DNA from: Thalassomonas viridans
GTDB lineage: Bacteria; Pseudomonadota; Gammaproteobacteria; Enterobacterales; Alteromonadaceae
DNA: 64,000 bases
Assembly (NCBI RefSeq): GCF_000948985.2
Contig: NZ_CP059734.1
Location: 682,001 to 746,000, forward strand
Direction: 5' to 3'
The notes under the pieces were generated by a model, which ran no database searches, had not been told where the DNA came from, and worked only from the letters and a program-made list of their open reading frames with translations. The translations under genes and the position numbers were made by a program. Position 1 is the first letter of the stretch. Every line of letters starts with the position of its first letter. Shown in pieces: positions 53,515 through 62,481 of the stretch.

Positions 53515-54837
53515 ATGCCTACACTAACTCTCGTCCAGGATATGGATGCCAATCAGGAAGCCGTATGGGATGTCTGGGCAGATTTTGGCAACACCGTCAA
53601 CTTGTTAATAACTGAGTTGTCGAATGATGGCTCATTATCAAGGTTTAATGGCGGCAGTGTGATTGAGAATAAAACCGTCCTTTTTTATGCCTACCGTCAG
53701 ATATTGGTTGAAGCCGGTGCCATAAGCTCAGTAACTGATACTCCGGTTTTTGAAGAAAGTCATGGCAGCCTCTCGGCTTATGTCGATTTTGCTCTTAGCC
53801 GCAGTTTGGCTACAGGCGAGCGGGCGGAAACCTTGCGGGCAATCAATGCCGGTTACAGCATGCTCGATAATATAAGTATCGAGAACGATGTTCTTGCCTT
53901 CCTGGAAAATTATGAAGTACCGGATGAAGCCAGAATAAGAGCTGCTGCTGAAGATGCCCTTGCGCACTACAGTGCTAATCAGGCACGCATTGACAAGATA
54001 GAAAACAGGGTTATTACCGAGGCCGAAACTTTTCTTGCGCTTGATGAAACTGTTGTACGCTCTGCTGCAGAGGTGGATACATTAATTGAGAGTTACATCA
54101 GTCAACAGCTGGTTAATGGCTTAACAGCTGAAAAGCTTACTAAGATTGAGCAGGCTCTGAGGTTGGGAAGTGTACTCGACGATATACAGGAATATCGTCG
54201 TTCTGGTAATGCCGATAGTGTATTCATTCAGAAAGGCACTAATTTTACTGGCGATGGCATTGACTCCGCAATAGCGCCTTTACTTAAGGATAATCGTGTC
54301 TTATTCAACGATGAACTTGATGCAAATTTTTCTTTAGGGTTGAATACAGAGGGTAATGCACTTGAATTAAGATTTGATACCGGATCTGATGTCAGAGTCG
54401 CCGTGGTGAACTTGACCAATAATGTTGAGTCCTATTTCCTGTTGGAAGATTCGCTTTCACTATTTTCAAAACGCCTCAATAATACTAATTTACAGAACCT
54501 GCCTGATAATTTCATTGCTCCGGGAATAAACGGGCGGGAATTAGGCTTGCTGCCAGCTATTACTGTGGATCAGGATTTACGTCTGATCACAGATGCCGCC
54601 AATGGTGTTTATCAAAATGGCAATGCTCTGGAGATAGTGCTAAACCAAAGGCTGCAGCAGTATTGCAATGATCTGGCGTTAAATTATGACGGGTTTTCCT
54701 TTAATCTGAGTCTTGATAGTATTTTTGATGCTCTGACCGGTGCCGGGTTTGGTGATGAAGCCAATGAATTGCGCACCTTGCTGGCCAATGACTCGGATTT
54801 CCAGCGGCAACAGGGGCTGATAAGTACGGATTGCTAG
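53515..54837 (+). CDS. Hypothetical protein with SRPBCC-like N-terminus
   Basis: 440 residues, soluble, acidic, no signal peptide. The first about 35 residues (TLTLVQDMDANQEAVWDVWADFGNTVNLL) look like the start of an SRPBCC fold, but the rest departs from that family: a long helical region (about 90-240), then mixed segments such as GTNFTGDGIDSAIAPLLKDNRVLFNDELDANFSLGLNTEGNALELRFDTG. Possibly a fusion or a new family. It sits 25 bases after the SDR gene with its own AGGAG, so they are co-expressed. Function unknown. Confidence 0.7.
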   Translation: MPTLTLVQDMDANQEAVWDVWADFGNTVNLLITELSNDGSLSRFNGGSVIENKTVLFYAYRQILVEAGAISSVTDTPVFEESHGSLSAYVDFALSRSLATGERAETLRAINAGYSMLDNISIENDVLAFLENYEVPDEARIRAAAEDALAHYSANQARIDKIENRVITEAETFLALDETVVRSAAEVDTLIESYISQQLVNGLTAEKLTKIEQALRLGSVLDDIQEYRRSGNADSVFIQKGTNFTGDGIDSAIAPLLKDNRVLFNDELDANFSLGLNTEGNALELRFDTGSDVRVAVVNLTNNVESYFLLEDSLSLFSKRLNNTNLQNLPDNFIAPGINGRELGLLPAITVDQDLRLITDAANGVYQNGNALEIVLNQRLQQYCNDLALNYDGFSFNLSLDSIFDALTGAGFGDEANELRTLLANDSDFQRQQGLISTDC

Positions 54838-54865
54838 CAAGTAATGCAGGACGGAGATCAGCGAA

Positions 54866-55153
54866 TTGCAATCACAAGCCCGGGCTGATTTTAGGAAACA
54901 AAATCAGCAGCCGTGTGTTCGGGATGGCTCGCTTGCTCCGCAGGAGCTGGTTATAAGTTATCTGATAAAGAACCCGGCAGGTTTGGAAACTGTAGATATG
55001 TTTGTACAGGGTAGTATGCTTGAAATAGGTCAACTAATACAGGCAAGAGTTAGTTTTCAGGGCTGCAATGGTTGCAGCGAGTTAATTGCCGTTGAGTATA
55101 ATATCATTCGCCAGCAGATAATGTTAGCTGAATTGCGCTTTATGGTTGGCTGA
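54866..55153 (+). CDS. Small hypothetical protein (TTG start)
   Basis: 95 residues. The TTG start is supported by GGAG nine bases upstream and by the short gap to the preceding gene. Contains ELVISYLIKNPAGLETVDMFVQGSMLEIGQLIQARVSFQGCNGCSELIAVEYNIIRQQ, mixed strands and a CNGC pair. No family recognised. A terminator follows, closing the SDR transcription unit. Confidence 0.5.
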   Translation: MQSQARADFRKQNQQPCVRDGSLAPQELVISYLIKNPAGLETVDMFVQGSMLEIGQLIQARVSFQGCNGCSELIAVEYNIIRQQIMLAELRFMVG

Positions 55154-55178
55154 TCATAGGGCGCTTTATACTAGCTCA

Positions 55179-55208
55179 CCCCCCATAATTAAATTATGAG
55201 GGGGTTTT
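55179..55208 (+). terminator. Rho-independent terminator after the SDR operon
   Basis: C-rich arm CCCCCATAATT pairs with AATTATGAGGGG (one bulged A), followed by a run of five T. Confidence 0.75.
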
Positions 55209-55248
55209 TAGATGAAGTCTTAGCCAGGTTGTATGATAAAAATATTGG

Positions 55249-56151
55249 TTAATATCTTTCCCTTTGTTCCATTACTGATTTGATCCAGCTTAGCGCCCAG
55301 GTGACGTGTTTTTTGTGCTGGCTGTTATTGCTGATTCCGGCCCAAAAATGTATGCCTTTAGGCTGGAAACAGCCTAAAGGGGTGAGCAGCTTTCCTGATT
55401 TCAGTTGATCTATGATCATGATAACAGGCGCAAAGGTTAAGCCATGCCCCATGGTACTTGCCTGAATAGCCTCCGACATTAAATCAAAAATAATGGTTTT
55501 TTCTTGTACGAAAGGTTTCAGTTCAGGAAAACTATCGGTCAGGATTTTATTTTTTTGGGGGATCGCATTGAGAAAGGTTTTTCCGTATAAATCATGTATC
55601 TCCTTGATAGGGTTTGTCTTCATGTAATCCGGGCTGCATACCAGTGCCAGTTTACCGCTTGCTATCTGGATCCAGTTACTGCCTGGCCACTGTCCTGCGC
55701 CGTACCTGATAGCAATATCAAACTCTTCATTGTTAAGATCAACCAACCTGTGGGAAGAATGAAAATTAATCGGATATCTTAAATAGGTATTTTGGTACTC
55801 CTCGGCAAGGGGGGTCAGAATACTGTTGGCAATAAAAGGCAAGGTGGTAATACTGACGTTTTCACTTTGATCTTTATGAGGTTCGCCGATGAGCCGTTTG
55901 TAACCGGAAAAATGCCTGCTGACAATATCAAGCGCGGTGAAATAATAATCCCTGCCTGTATCAGTCAGCGACAACCTACCCTTTTCTCGGGCAAATAAAT
56001 TGCAGTCCATGTAGGCTTCCATTTCCTTGATTTTTTGACTTACTGCGGATGCGCTTAGCCCCAACTCCTCTCCCGCTTGTTTAATACTTAAATGCCTGGC
56101 AACGGCTTCGAAATAGGGGACCCACTGAATGGGGGGCGGTCTTCTCTGCAT
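55249..56151 (-). CDS. LysR-family transcriptional regulator
   Basis: 300 residues. N-terminal winged helix-turn-helix (IQWVPYFEAVARHLSIKQAGEELGLSASAVSQKIKEMEAYMDCNLFARE, about 8-57), then the LysR effector domain with two Rossmann-like lobes (NVSITTLPFIANSILTPLAEEYQNTYLRYPINFH; FDIAIRYGAGQWPGSNWIQIASGKLALVCSP). It resembles the GcvA-like subgroup. AAGGAA lies 7-8 bases before the ATG. Convergent with the SDR operon. Confidence 0.92.
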   Translation of the reverse strand: MQRRPPPIQWVPYFEAVARHLSIKQAGEELGLSASAVSQKIKEMEAYMDCNLFAREKGRLSLTDTGRDYYFTALDIVSRHFSGYKRLIGEPHKDQSENVSITTLPFIANSILTPLAEEYQNTYLRYPINFHSSHRLVDLNNEEFDIAIRYGAGQWPGSNWIQIASGKLALVCSPDYMKTNPIKEIHDLYGKTFLNAIPQKNKILTDSFPELKPFVQEKTIIFDLMSEAIQASTMGHGLTFAPVIMIIDQLKSGKLLTPLGCFQPKGIHFWAGISNNSQHKKHVTWALSWIKSVMEQRERY

Positions 56152-57116
56152 AGTATATTTCCTTATACCTATAAAAATATGAAAGGCGGATTATGGCCTG
56201 AGTATATGGCCCGAACCGAGGTGGGGGCGTGTTCAGGCCCGTTGCTATCTGTTGAGATGTAAAGACCCGTGAACTTCAGTCAATATTTCCCAATATGAAA
56301 TATTTTATGTTGATTATCACGGAGGTCGGAGCAGCCTGACTTGTATGGGGGAAACACAGGCAAGGCTGCGTTATGGTATATACCTGCGTATGTCCTTTAA
56401 GGTGATGTGCGCGGCCTGTTACTACTCTAAATCAGGGCTAATCCGGTCTGTTATTCGGTACGCCAGTTCCATAGTTGTAGCTCCAGTCGGCTGGTTCACT
56501 TTATGATTAATTTGCTTGAGTCGTTAAGTAAAGAACCTCTTCCTATAAACATTAATCTATGTGAATACCGGGAAATAAGAGCTATTGAGTGTTCCTTTGC
56601 CTGAAACCGTCTTGAACGGTTGGAACATTACTCCGAAGCCGAAAGAACCCGGAGTATTTTCTTGATTTAATAGTACTTTTATTCACTCTTACGACCCTTT
56701 TCTGTGCCCATTTATACGCAGGAAACTTTGATATTATGCTGCCCTGTCATGGTTGCTCTGACTGGAAAATGCAGCAGGTCGCCCAAAATGCCGCCTTTCA
56801 GCCGGGCCAGGCCATCTATATGTTGGTAACCGTAACGTGCAGTTTATCGGTTTCGGCGAAGGCAACACCGGAGGCGGCCTGGTTGAAATTCTCGATTGCC
56901 GCAAGCCTTTTCCCAAAAATTTGATTTAATGAAATGCACTACCTAGGCTTTAATTAATGTATCAATAGTTAAAGATACCACTGCTGTGCCCTACACCCAT
57001 ATGCTTCAAGAACCTTATGACTATGCGGCAATTTAAGCAGAGTTAAGGGGAGCCCGAATTGTATTTTACCTCGTTCACCCATATCAGGGATTTACCCGAG
57101 CGGTAGAGAGCTTATT
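56152..57116. other. Long intergenic region with a gene fragment
   Basis: About 965 bases upstream of the TonB receptor gene. The only coding-like stretch is 56813-56929 (+), reading HLYVGNRNVQFIGFGEGNTGGGLVEILDCRKPFPKNLI and a stop: probably the tail of a lost repeat protein. The remainder presumably holds promoters; nothing else recognised. Confidence 0.35.
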
Positions 57117-59120
57117 ATGTTAGTTAAGCGCTTATTTAGCGCGTCCCTGTTGGTTATGTCGCTGTTTGCTTATGTATCTTATGGCGAAGAACAGGCAGAC
57201 CCGTTTTTACTCGAAATGAGCCTGGAAAAACTGTTAAATATAAAAGTCTCGTCAGCTTCTTTAACAGAAAAATCCCAACGTTTTTCACCCAGCACCATCT
57301 CTTATATCACCGCTGAAGATATTGCCATGACAGGCGCAAGAACCCTTTCTGATGTATTGAGGTTAGTGCCCGGTATAGACGTGCAGGAGCGCAGAAACGG
57401 CCGGGATATGGTTTGGATCCGGGGCATACCCAGCGGCAGAAATACCAAAATTATGTTAATTGTTGATGGTGTGCCGCATCGCGAGCCGGTATTTGGCGGC
57501 TGGTCTCCGGATGAAGAAGTGCCTTTAAACAACATCGACCATATTGAAGTTATTCGCGGACCGGGCTCAGCCTTATACGGAGGCAATGCCTATTCCGGCC
57601 TGGTATCCATATTTACCCGCGATGAACCGCCGGCAAAGAACCAGGTGAGCTTAACGGCGGGGTCATTTGACAGCCAGCGCCTTAAGGTTGACTTAGGGCA
57701 AAAATGGCAGGACAGCAGCTGGATGTTTTCCGGCGGTTTATATCAGACCGACGGTCATGCTATGGTCAGGGACAGAAGGGGGAATTCAACGGATCATAAC
57801 AACGAAGTTTTTTCGTATAACGCCCATGTAAAAGTGGTGGCTGATAATATTCGGGCTGCCGTCAATATCAACCACTATAACACTGAGTACCCCTTATATT
57901 CCCGCAGGCAAACAAAACCGCAAGATTACGAAATATTAAGCGCCTATATCGAACATCAGGATAGCTGGGAAAAAAGCGAGTGGTTTAACCAAGCCTACCT
58001 TTATCAGGTCGACAGGGAAATGGACAGGCGCCGTTGGGATGAGCAGGGCACAATATTTTTTCAGTCTTCATCCGCCCTCGACACGCAACTACTCGGTATC
58101 ACCAGCCGTTTTACCTATCAGTGGCGCCAGCATGAGTTTCTGCTGGGGGCTGTTGCAGAATCTCTGCAGGTTGATGATTATTCAGAAATAATCAATATCG
58201 ATAATTACCAGCCGGTTCGTGAAGTTCAATCAATATTAAATAAAAACGGTGACTCAACACCAAGCGCAGACAATTATGCACTGTTTATTCAGGATGACAT
58301 TGCCTTGCTGGAAGAGCAGTTAGCATTAACCTTAAGTTTACGCTTTGATGATTACCAGGAATTTGACGCTGAGTTATCGCCGCGCCTTGGCCTGGTGTAT
58401 GCGCCGGATGAAACCTGGACATTTAAAGGCATGTGGGGCGACTCTTTCCGTCCTCCTTCAAATTTGCAGCAATATGAAGTCAGATCCGACGGCAACTCCC
58501 CCGGCAACCCCAATGTCGGGCCCGAAAAAATCACCACCAAGGAAGTTGATATCAGCTACCGGCTCTCGGACGAGCAAAATATCAGTGCCAGGTATTTCCA
58601 CAATTCACTTTCTGACTTTATACAAAGCATCAACACCCAACCCTATATGAATATCGCGGGTTCGACCTCTGTTTCCGGTTATGAATTAGAATATATCGCC
58701 AACTTTCCGATGAAGCAGTTCTCAATATCCAACCTGCAACTTAAGGCAAATATGACCCATGTCAATTCAAACGAAGCTTCCGTTGCCCTAAACAGCGGCA
58801 CCGTTAATGCTATTTTTGACGCCGCCTGGGGCAGTGCTTCTTTTACCTATCACTATTTTGGTCGCAGAAATGCCTCGCCAACCTATCATGACCGGGTGAC
58901 CGACGAGTATTTTAAACAGCTGGACAACAAAGGGGCTTATAGCACATTTGACATGAATATTTTGCTAAGGCAGGTATGGGACTTACCGTTAGATATTGAA
59001 TTTACAGCATTTAACCTGTTCAATAAGCGATACTACAACCCCACCTACGCCCCCGACAGCTATTACGATGTTACCAGGGAGCCCAGGTTTCTTAGTATCG
59101 GTGTTCACTTCACTTTTTAA
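57117..59120 (+). CDS. TonB-dependent outer membrane receptor
   Basis: 667 residues. Signal peptide LFSASLLVMSLFAYVSYG. Plug domain at about 45-175 with TISYITAEDIAMTGARTLSDVLRLVPGIDVQERRNGRDMVWIRGIPSGRNTKIMLIVDGVPHREP and HIEVIRGPGSALYGGNAYSGLVSIFTR. A 22-strand barrel follows, ending in the aromatic VHFTF. No N-terminal signalling domain. The ligand (siderophore, haem, cobalamin, or other) cannot be told from sequence. It is not followed by transport genes. Confidence 0.9.
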   Translation: MLVKRLFSASLLVMSLFAYVSYGEEQADPFLLEMSLEKLLNIKVSSASLTEKSQRFSPSTISYITAEDIAMTGARTLSDVLRLVPGIDVQERRNGRDMVWIRGIPSGRNTKIMLIVDGVPHREPVFGGWSPDEEVPLNNIDHIEVIRGPGSALYGGNAYSGLVSIFTRDEPPAKNQVSLTAGSFDSQRLKVDLGQKWQDSSWMFSGGLYQTDGHAMVRDRRGNSTDHNNEVFSYNAHVKVVADNIRAAVNINHYNTEYPLYSRRQTKPQDYEILSAYIEHQDSWEKSEWFNQAYLYQVDREMDRRRWDEQGTIFFQSSSALDTQLLGITSRFTYQWRQHEFLLGAVAESLQVDDYSEIINIDNYQPVREVQSILNKNGDSTPSADNYALFIQDDIALLEEQLALTLSLRFDDYQEFDAELSPRLGLVYAPDETWTFKGMWGDSFRPPSNLQQYEVRSDGNSPGNPNVGPEKITTKEVDISYRLSDEQNISARYFHNSLSDFIQSINTQPYMNIAGSTSVSGYELEYIANFPMKQFSISNLQLKANMTHVNSNEASVALNSGTVNAIFDAAWGSASFTYHYFGRRNASPTYHDRVTDEYFKQLDNKGAYSTFDMNILLRQVWDLPLDIEFTAFNLFNKRYYNPTYAPDSYYDVTREPRFLSIGVHFTF

Positions 59121-59357
59121 CTTGTTATATATGACATGGCAGGGCGCACCAACTGTTTTGAGAAAATATTGAAGTAAGCCTGGGAACCTTAGATGCTTTA
59201 GCCGGTGTTATTTACGATCCAGGCTGAAATGTTCACCGCCAAGCAGTAGCAACATCAACATCAACAATAAATCGCCCCATAAAATATGCTGTTTTTCTGG
59301 AGACACTTGAAAAATAAACAAACTCTCGGCTCCGTTTGGTTAATAACCCCATGTTTT

Positions 59358-59564
59358 TTAAGGCAAGAGTTCACCGGGCGCTATTGCCAGGGCATCGGCC
59401 AGCTTATACAGGGTTTCCAGGCTGATATTGGCTTTACCCCGCTCGATTCGGCCAATATAACTGCGGGTTAATCCGGCTTTGTCGGCAAGTGCTTCCTGGG
59501 AAACTTTTCCTTTCCTAATCAGTCTTAACTTTTTGCCAAAGCGAACTTTCAGCTTTTCTTCCAT
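59358..59564 (-). CDS. XRE-family helix-turn-helix repressor
   Basis: 68 residues (start at the second methionine, MEEKLKVRFG). A single HTH_3 domain: FGKKLRLIRKGKVSQEALADKAGLTRSYIGRIERGKANISLETLYKLADALAIAPGELLP. It is divergent from the peptide locus. A pair of palindromes lies in between, so it is the likely repressor of both directions. Confidence 0.9.
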   Translation of the reverse strand: MEEKLKVRFGKKLRLIRKGKVSQEALADKAGLTRSYIGRIERGKANISLETLYKLADALAIAPGELLP

Positions 59565-59624
59565 TGTTAATGTCACCACAGTGATAAAAAATTTATCCTG
59601 CCATAATGAAAACTAGTGAGCCAC

Positions 59625-59676
59625 GTACTATTGTACTCATTTTTATCGTGACAGGTACTATAGTACTCGTTATACT
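59625..59676 (+). promoter_or_regulatory. Promoter with a pair of palindromic operators
   Basis: GTACTATTGTAC (59625-59636) and the perfect palindrome GTACTATAGTAC (59655-59666) are exactly 30 bases apart, three helical turns. The second lies inside the 17-base spacer of a promoter with -35 GTGACA (59648-59653) and -10 TATACT (59671-59676). This suits cooperative repression, most likely by the divergent XRE protein. Confidence 0.75.
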
Positions 59677-59851
59677 GCAACCCAGATTGATGATTTGCTC
59701 CGGCCATTTTATTAAAGAACTAATTGAAAGCTGGCAAAAAAGCCGATGCAGAGGCAGCAAACTTTTGCGTTTGCTGATGTGTGAACCGGCTAAGAGCCAT
59801 GTTCTTTATTTGGCGGATTTTATTGAAAAAATAATTATAGAGGGAATTAGT

Positions 59852-60142
59852 ATGTTTGATATTATGGGTGAGGATTTGCGTTATATGCGCCTGAGTGTAG
59901 ACAAATCTACCAAGGAAATGGCACGAAAAACAGGGATCAGCCGGGTTAGCTATGTAAATTGGCAAACCGGTGTTGGTAAGCCAAAGGTGAACCGATTTAT
60001 TGATATTAGCCGTATTTGTTCGTTGAGTATGGCTCCCTTGTTTGAGCAAATCTCGACACTTAGAGATCAATTTAATAAAAGGGACGAAAATGAAACACTT
60101 CGAAAAGTTCGTAAACGCGCCTCAAAAAGGCTCAAAACTTGA
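59852..60142 (+). CDS. Small HTH protein
   Basis: 96 residues from the ATG at 59852, preceded by AGAGGGA. HTH-like core: MGEDLRYMRLSVDKSTKEMARKTGISRVSYVNWQTGVGKPKVNRFIDISRICSLSMAPLF. The tail is Lys/Arg-rich and overlaps the next gene by 53 bases. It follows a leader of about 170 bases after the operator-controlled promoter. Likely a second regulator in the same circuit; a longer frame reaching upstream lacks a ribosome site. Confidence 0.7.
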   Translation: MFDIMGEDLRYMRLSVDKSTKEMARKTGISRVSYVNWQTGVGKPKVNRFIDISRICSLSMAPLFEQISTLRDQFNKRDENETLRKVRKRASKRLKT

Positions 60143-60281
60143 TACTTCAATCAACTTCACTGCCAATATGCTGGCCGGTATTTCCGGCGGCGTAGGTAGC
60201 GGTGGACATACGCCACCAAGACCACAGGTCGCTAACCCGTTGGCGGACGACAACGGAACTTTATCGGTCACCGGCAACTAA
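60090..60281 (+). CDS. Small peptide with Gly-Gly motif, possible precursor peptide
   Basis: 63 residues. An N-terminal, helix-prone, charged part (MKHFEKFVNAPQKGSKLDTS) is followed by INFTANMLAGISGG and then a Gly/Pro/His-rich tail (VGSGGHTPPRPQVANPLADDNG). The ISGG point resembles a double-glycine leader end, so it could be a secreted or modified peptide precursor. It has its own AAGGGACG site although it overlaps the HTH gene. No homologue recognised; function unknown. Confidence 0.55.
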   Translation: MKHFEKFVNAPQKGSKLDTSINFTANMLAGISGGVGSGGHTPPRPQVANPLADDNGTLSVTGN

Positions 60282-60429
60282 GCTGATTTTATCGCAAGCA
60301 GGGTAACCGCCTGCTTAAACAAGTTTTGCCAGGGAAATTTCACCCGCAGCATGCTTGTCCGGAAAAAGCAGCAACCGGCGCCGCTGGCCCGATAGTCAAA
60401 TACAATCCACATTCAATATAAGGATAATT

Positions 60430-60573
60430 ATGAAGACTCAAGCTGTTTTTTTCCGGGTAACCTCTCACCCGCAACAAAATTCACAACAATTTCATCCCAC
60501 GCATTTATACCGGCAACTGTGCCTGCCGGGTAAACGAGCCGTAAAGTCTGCTAAGGGAGGGAGCTTGCTGTGA
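60430..60573 (+). CDS. Small basic peptide
   Basis: 47 residues beginning MKTQAVFFRVTSHPQQNSQQFHP and ending KRAVKSAKGGSLL. AGGA lies 5 bases before the ATG. It ends inside the start of the membrane-protein gene (GTGA overlap), so the two are translationally coupled. Unrecognised; could be a second peptide product or only a coupling leader. Confidence 0.45.
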   Translation: MKTQAVFFRVTSHPQQNSQQFHPTHLYRQLCLPGKRAVKSAKGGSLL

Positions 60574-61238
60574 GCGCTGTAAAGTCTGAAAGTATATTTA
60601 AATTGGCTTTGATTATTGCCATTGTCGCTTTTGCTATGGTCAGTAGAAATACCTTGTTGATCGCTATTGTTTTTACTGCATGTATATTCGCGGTGATGTT
60701 TATTAAGCGGGATGACATTAATATTGTGTACCTATGTGCCGGTTTTATCATTGTAAAGGCCATTGAAGAAAGTCTTTTTACTTTTATTATTGAACCCGGC
60801 TTCAGTGAAGTTTATGCCGATGAAACCCGGAGTACGGTCTGGCTCGGCGCAGTGACATTTGCCACTCACTTTATCATTGATCTGTTGTTATTTTATATGG
60901 TGTTGCTCAGAGCGCCTTTTACCCGCGCCAGATTGGCTGCCCAAAATAAACCTATCGACAAGGTACGTCTTTATAAGGCAGAAGTCGCTTTTGCCAGCCT
61001 GTTTTCAGTGTTTATGTTTGTTGATTTACTGGCACTGGTAGAAAACTTTATCCGTCACCTGGACGATATAGGTTTCAGCACCGAGATTGCGCAAAAATTT
61101 TACGGTTGGAATTGGGTTTATTACAGTTATCTGGATATAAAAACCGTACTTACCGGTTGTGCCTTTATGCTGCTGTGGTCAATGTCTACCGAACTGGCCC
61201 GTGAGCAATATCACCGCCAACTTGAATTGAAGGCTTAA
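60570..61238 (+). CDS. Hypothetical integral membrane protein
   Basis: 222 residues with about six TM segments (about 9-24, 26-44, 49-67, 95-114, 134-155, 190-208). GTG start with GGGAGGGAG upstream, overlapping the peptide gene by 4 bases. It has no motif I can assign; the loop FTRARLAAQNKPIDKVRLYKAE is basic. In this context it may handle, export or respond to the small peptides (inference). Confidence 0.65.
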   Translation: MSAVKSESIFKLALIIAIVAFAMVSRNTLLIAIVFTACIFAVMFIKRDDINIVYLCAGFIIVKAIEESLFTFIIEPGFSEVYADETRSTVWLGAVTFATHFIIDLLLFYMVLLRAPFTRARLAAQNKPIDKVRLYKAEVAFASLFSVFMFVDLLALVENFIRHLDDIGFSTEIAQKFYGWNWVYYSYLDIKTVLTGCAFMLLWSMSTELAREQYHRQLELKA

Positions 61239-61464
61239 AAACTTCTGTTGTGTGATATTCTCGTTGCAGTTCCCATAACTGCTCTAGTAGTTATGCACTA
61301 AAATCTCGTCGGATTTCAGTATTATGAAGTCTGGCGAGGTAATGTTCTTTTTATTCTTTTGTTTTTTCGTAACTTTTTGGGCATTTTATACATATAAACG
61401 TTATAAAAAAACTTGGACAACCAGTGCCGGAGTAAGCCTTGCTAGTTGTAATAATCCCCTTTCG

Positions 61465-62232
61465 CTAGCTAAAAGTCCATGATGAAAACTCAGAAGACAA
61501 AACACTTTGGTGACCCGTCAAGGAGACGGATGTAGGTTCAACAAGCGTGACGGTACCAGAACTATCCAGGGTAAAACCATAAGACATCGCATCAAATGCT
61601 GTAACTTTCTTTTTAGCATCATCTACGCCATTTAAAGCTAAAGTTGCAGTCCACCAGGTTGTCCCGGATGCTGGCACCGGTCGCCATGGTTTATCTTTAA
61701 ATGTAGAAGGGCTGCTGGCATGCTCCGCATCGGTCCAATAAAAGGGTTTGCTATCATCATTTGGCCGTGGGTCCACATAAGGGGTTGTAGTACCACCTAA
61801 TGGCGCATTGGTATCAATTGTTTGCGTCCAACGAAAACCTCCCGGGTAATCAGAGGATGAAAAAAGGTTTTCTCCCTCTACTTCTATCGACAATCCTTTT
61901 TTAGTTGGCGACTTGGTAAATGTTGTCATACTGGTCAGTGATGCATTTTGATCTTGCCCGTCAGGCTCTTCCCTGCCAATTTTATCAGAGCTAGTCAGTA
62001 TCGCCCCTCCGAAAGGCTGAGCAATGGAATCAGCCTTGGTAGGCTTTTTAACACCGCGGGTTCGATATCTTGCTGCGTTCTTCTCCCCATCCATCGGCAA
62101 GCTGCTATCATTGAGGATATTGTGAATCGCAACACGGCTTTTACTAATATGCGGAATAGCATTTACTCTACCCAGAGTACGATTAGTTAGGTTGTGAAAG
62201 TTCCTTTTTCCTTTCTTCTGTAACTCAAACAT
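61465..62232 (-). CDS. Hypothetical protein, unknown family
   Basis: 255 residues from the ATG at 62232, with GAGGAG six bases upstream. No signal peptide; the first about 100 residues are basic and probably disordered (ELQKKGKRNFHNLTNRTLGRV). The C-terminal half is a Trp/Pro-rich globular module: SSSDYPGGFRWTQTIDTNAPLGGTTTPYVDPRPNDDSKPFYWTDAEHASSPSTFKDKPWRPVPASGTTWWTATLALNGVD ... FDAMSYGFTLDSSGTVTLVEP. It looks like an exported or toxin-associated beta domain, but I cannot name it. Not within an operon. Confidence 0.7.
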   Translation of the reverse strand: MFELQKKGKRNFHNLTNRTLGRVNAIPHISKSRVAIHNILNDSSLPMDGEKNAARYRTRGVKKPTKADSIAQPFGGAILTSSDKIGREEPDGQDQNASLTSMTTFTKSPTKKGLSIEVEGENLFSSSDYPGGFRWTQTIDTNAPLGGTTTPYVDPRPNDDSKPFYWTDAEHASSPSTFKDKPWRPVPASGTTWWTATLALNGVDDAKKKVTAFDAMSYGFTLDSSGTVTLVEPTSVSLTGHQSVLSSEFSSWTFS

Positions 62233-62481
62233 GCTTTGCTCCTCTATCAACATAGAGACTTTTCATATGTAACTATAGTTAATCGATAGAGTGGGATAAA
62301 TAATATATTGATGTACTTTTTATAAAGCATGGATTTGATATTTGAATAGCTTCTTTTTTATTTGAGACGTGATTGCCGCCGATGTCTGTGTAGTGAAGGA
62401 ATATATCTGTATTGAGTAACGTCTGGAAAGTGTTTGAAATCACGACAAAGCAGGTAAGCCGCTGTAGTTGCCCTAAAATAA
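62233..62481. other. AT-rich spacer
   Basis: About 250 bases without coding signs, between the unknown protein gene and the alkB pseudogene. Confidence 0.3.
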
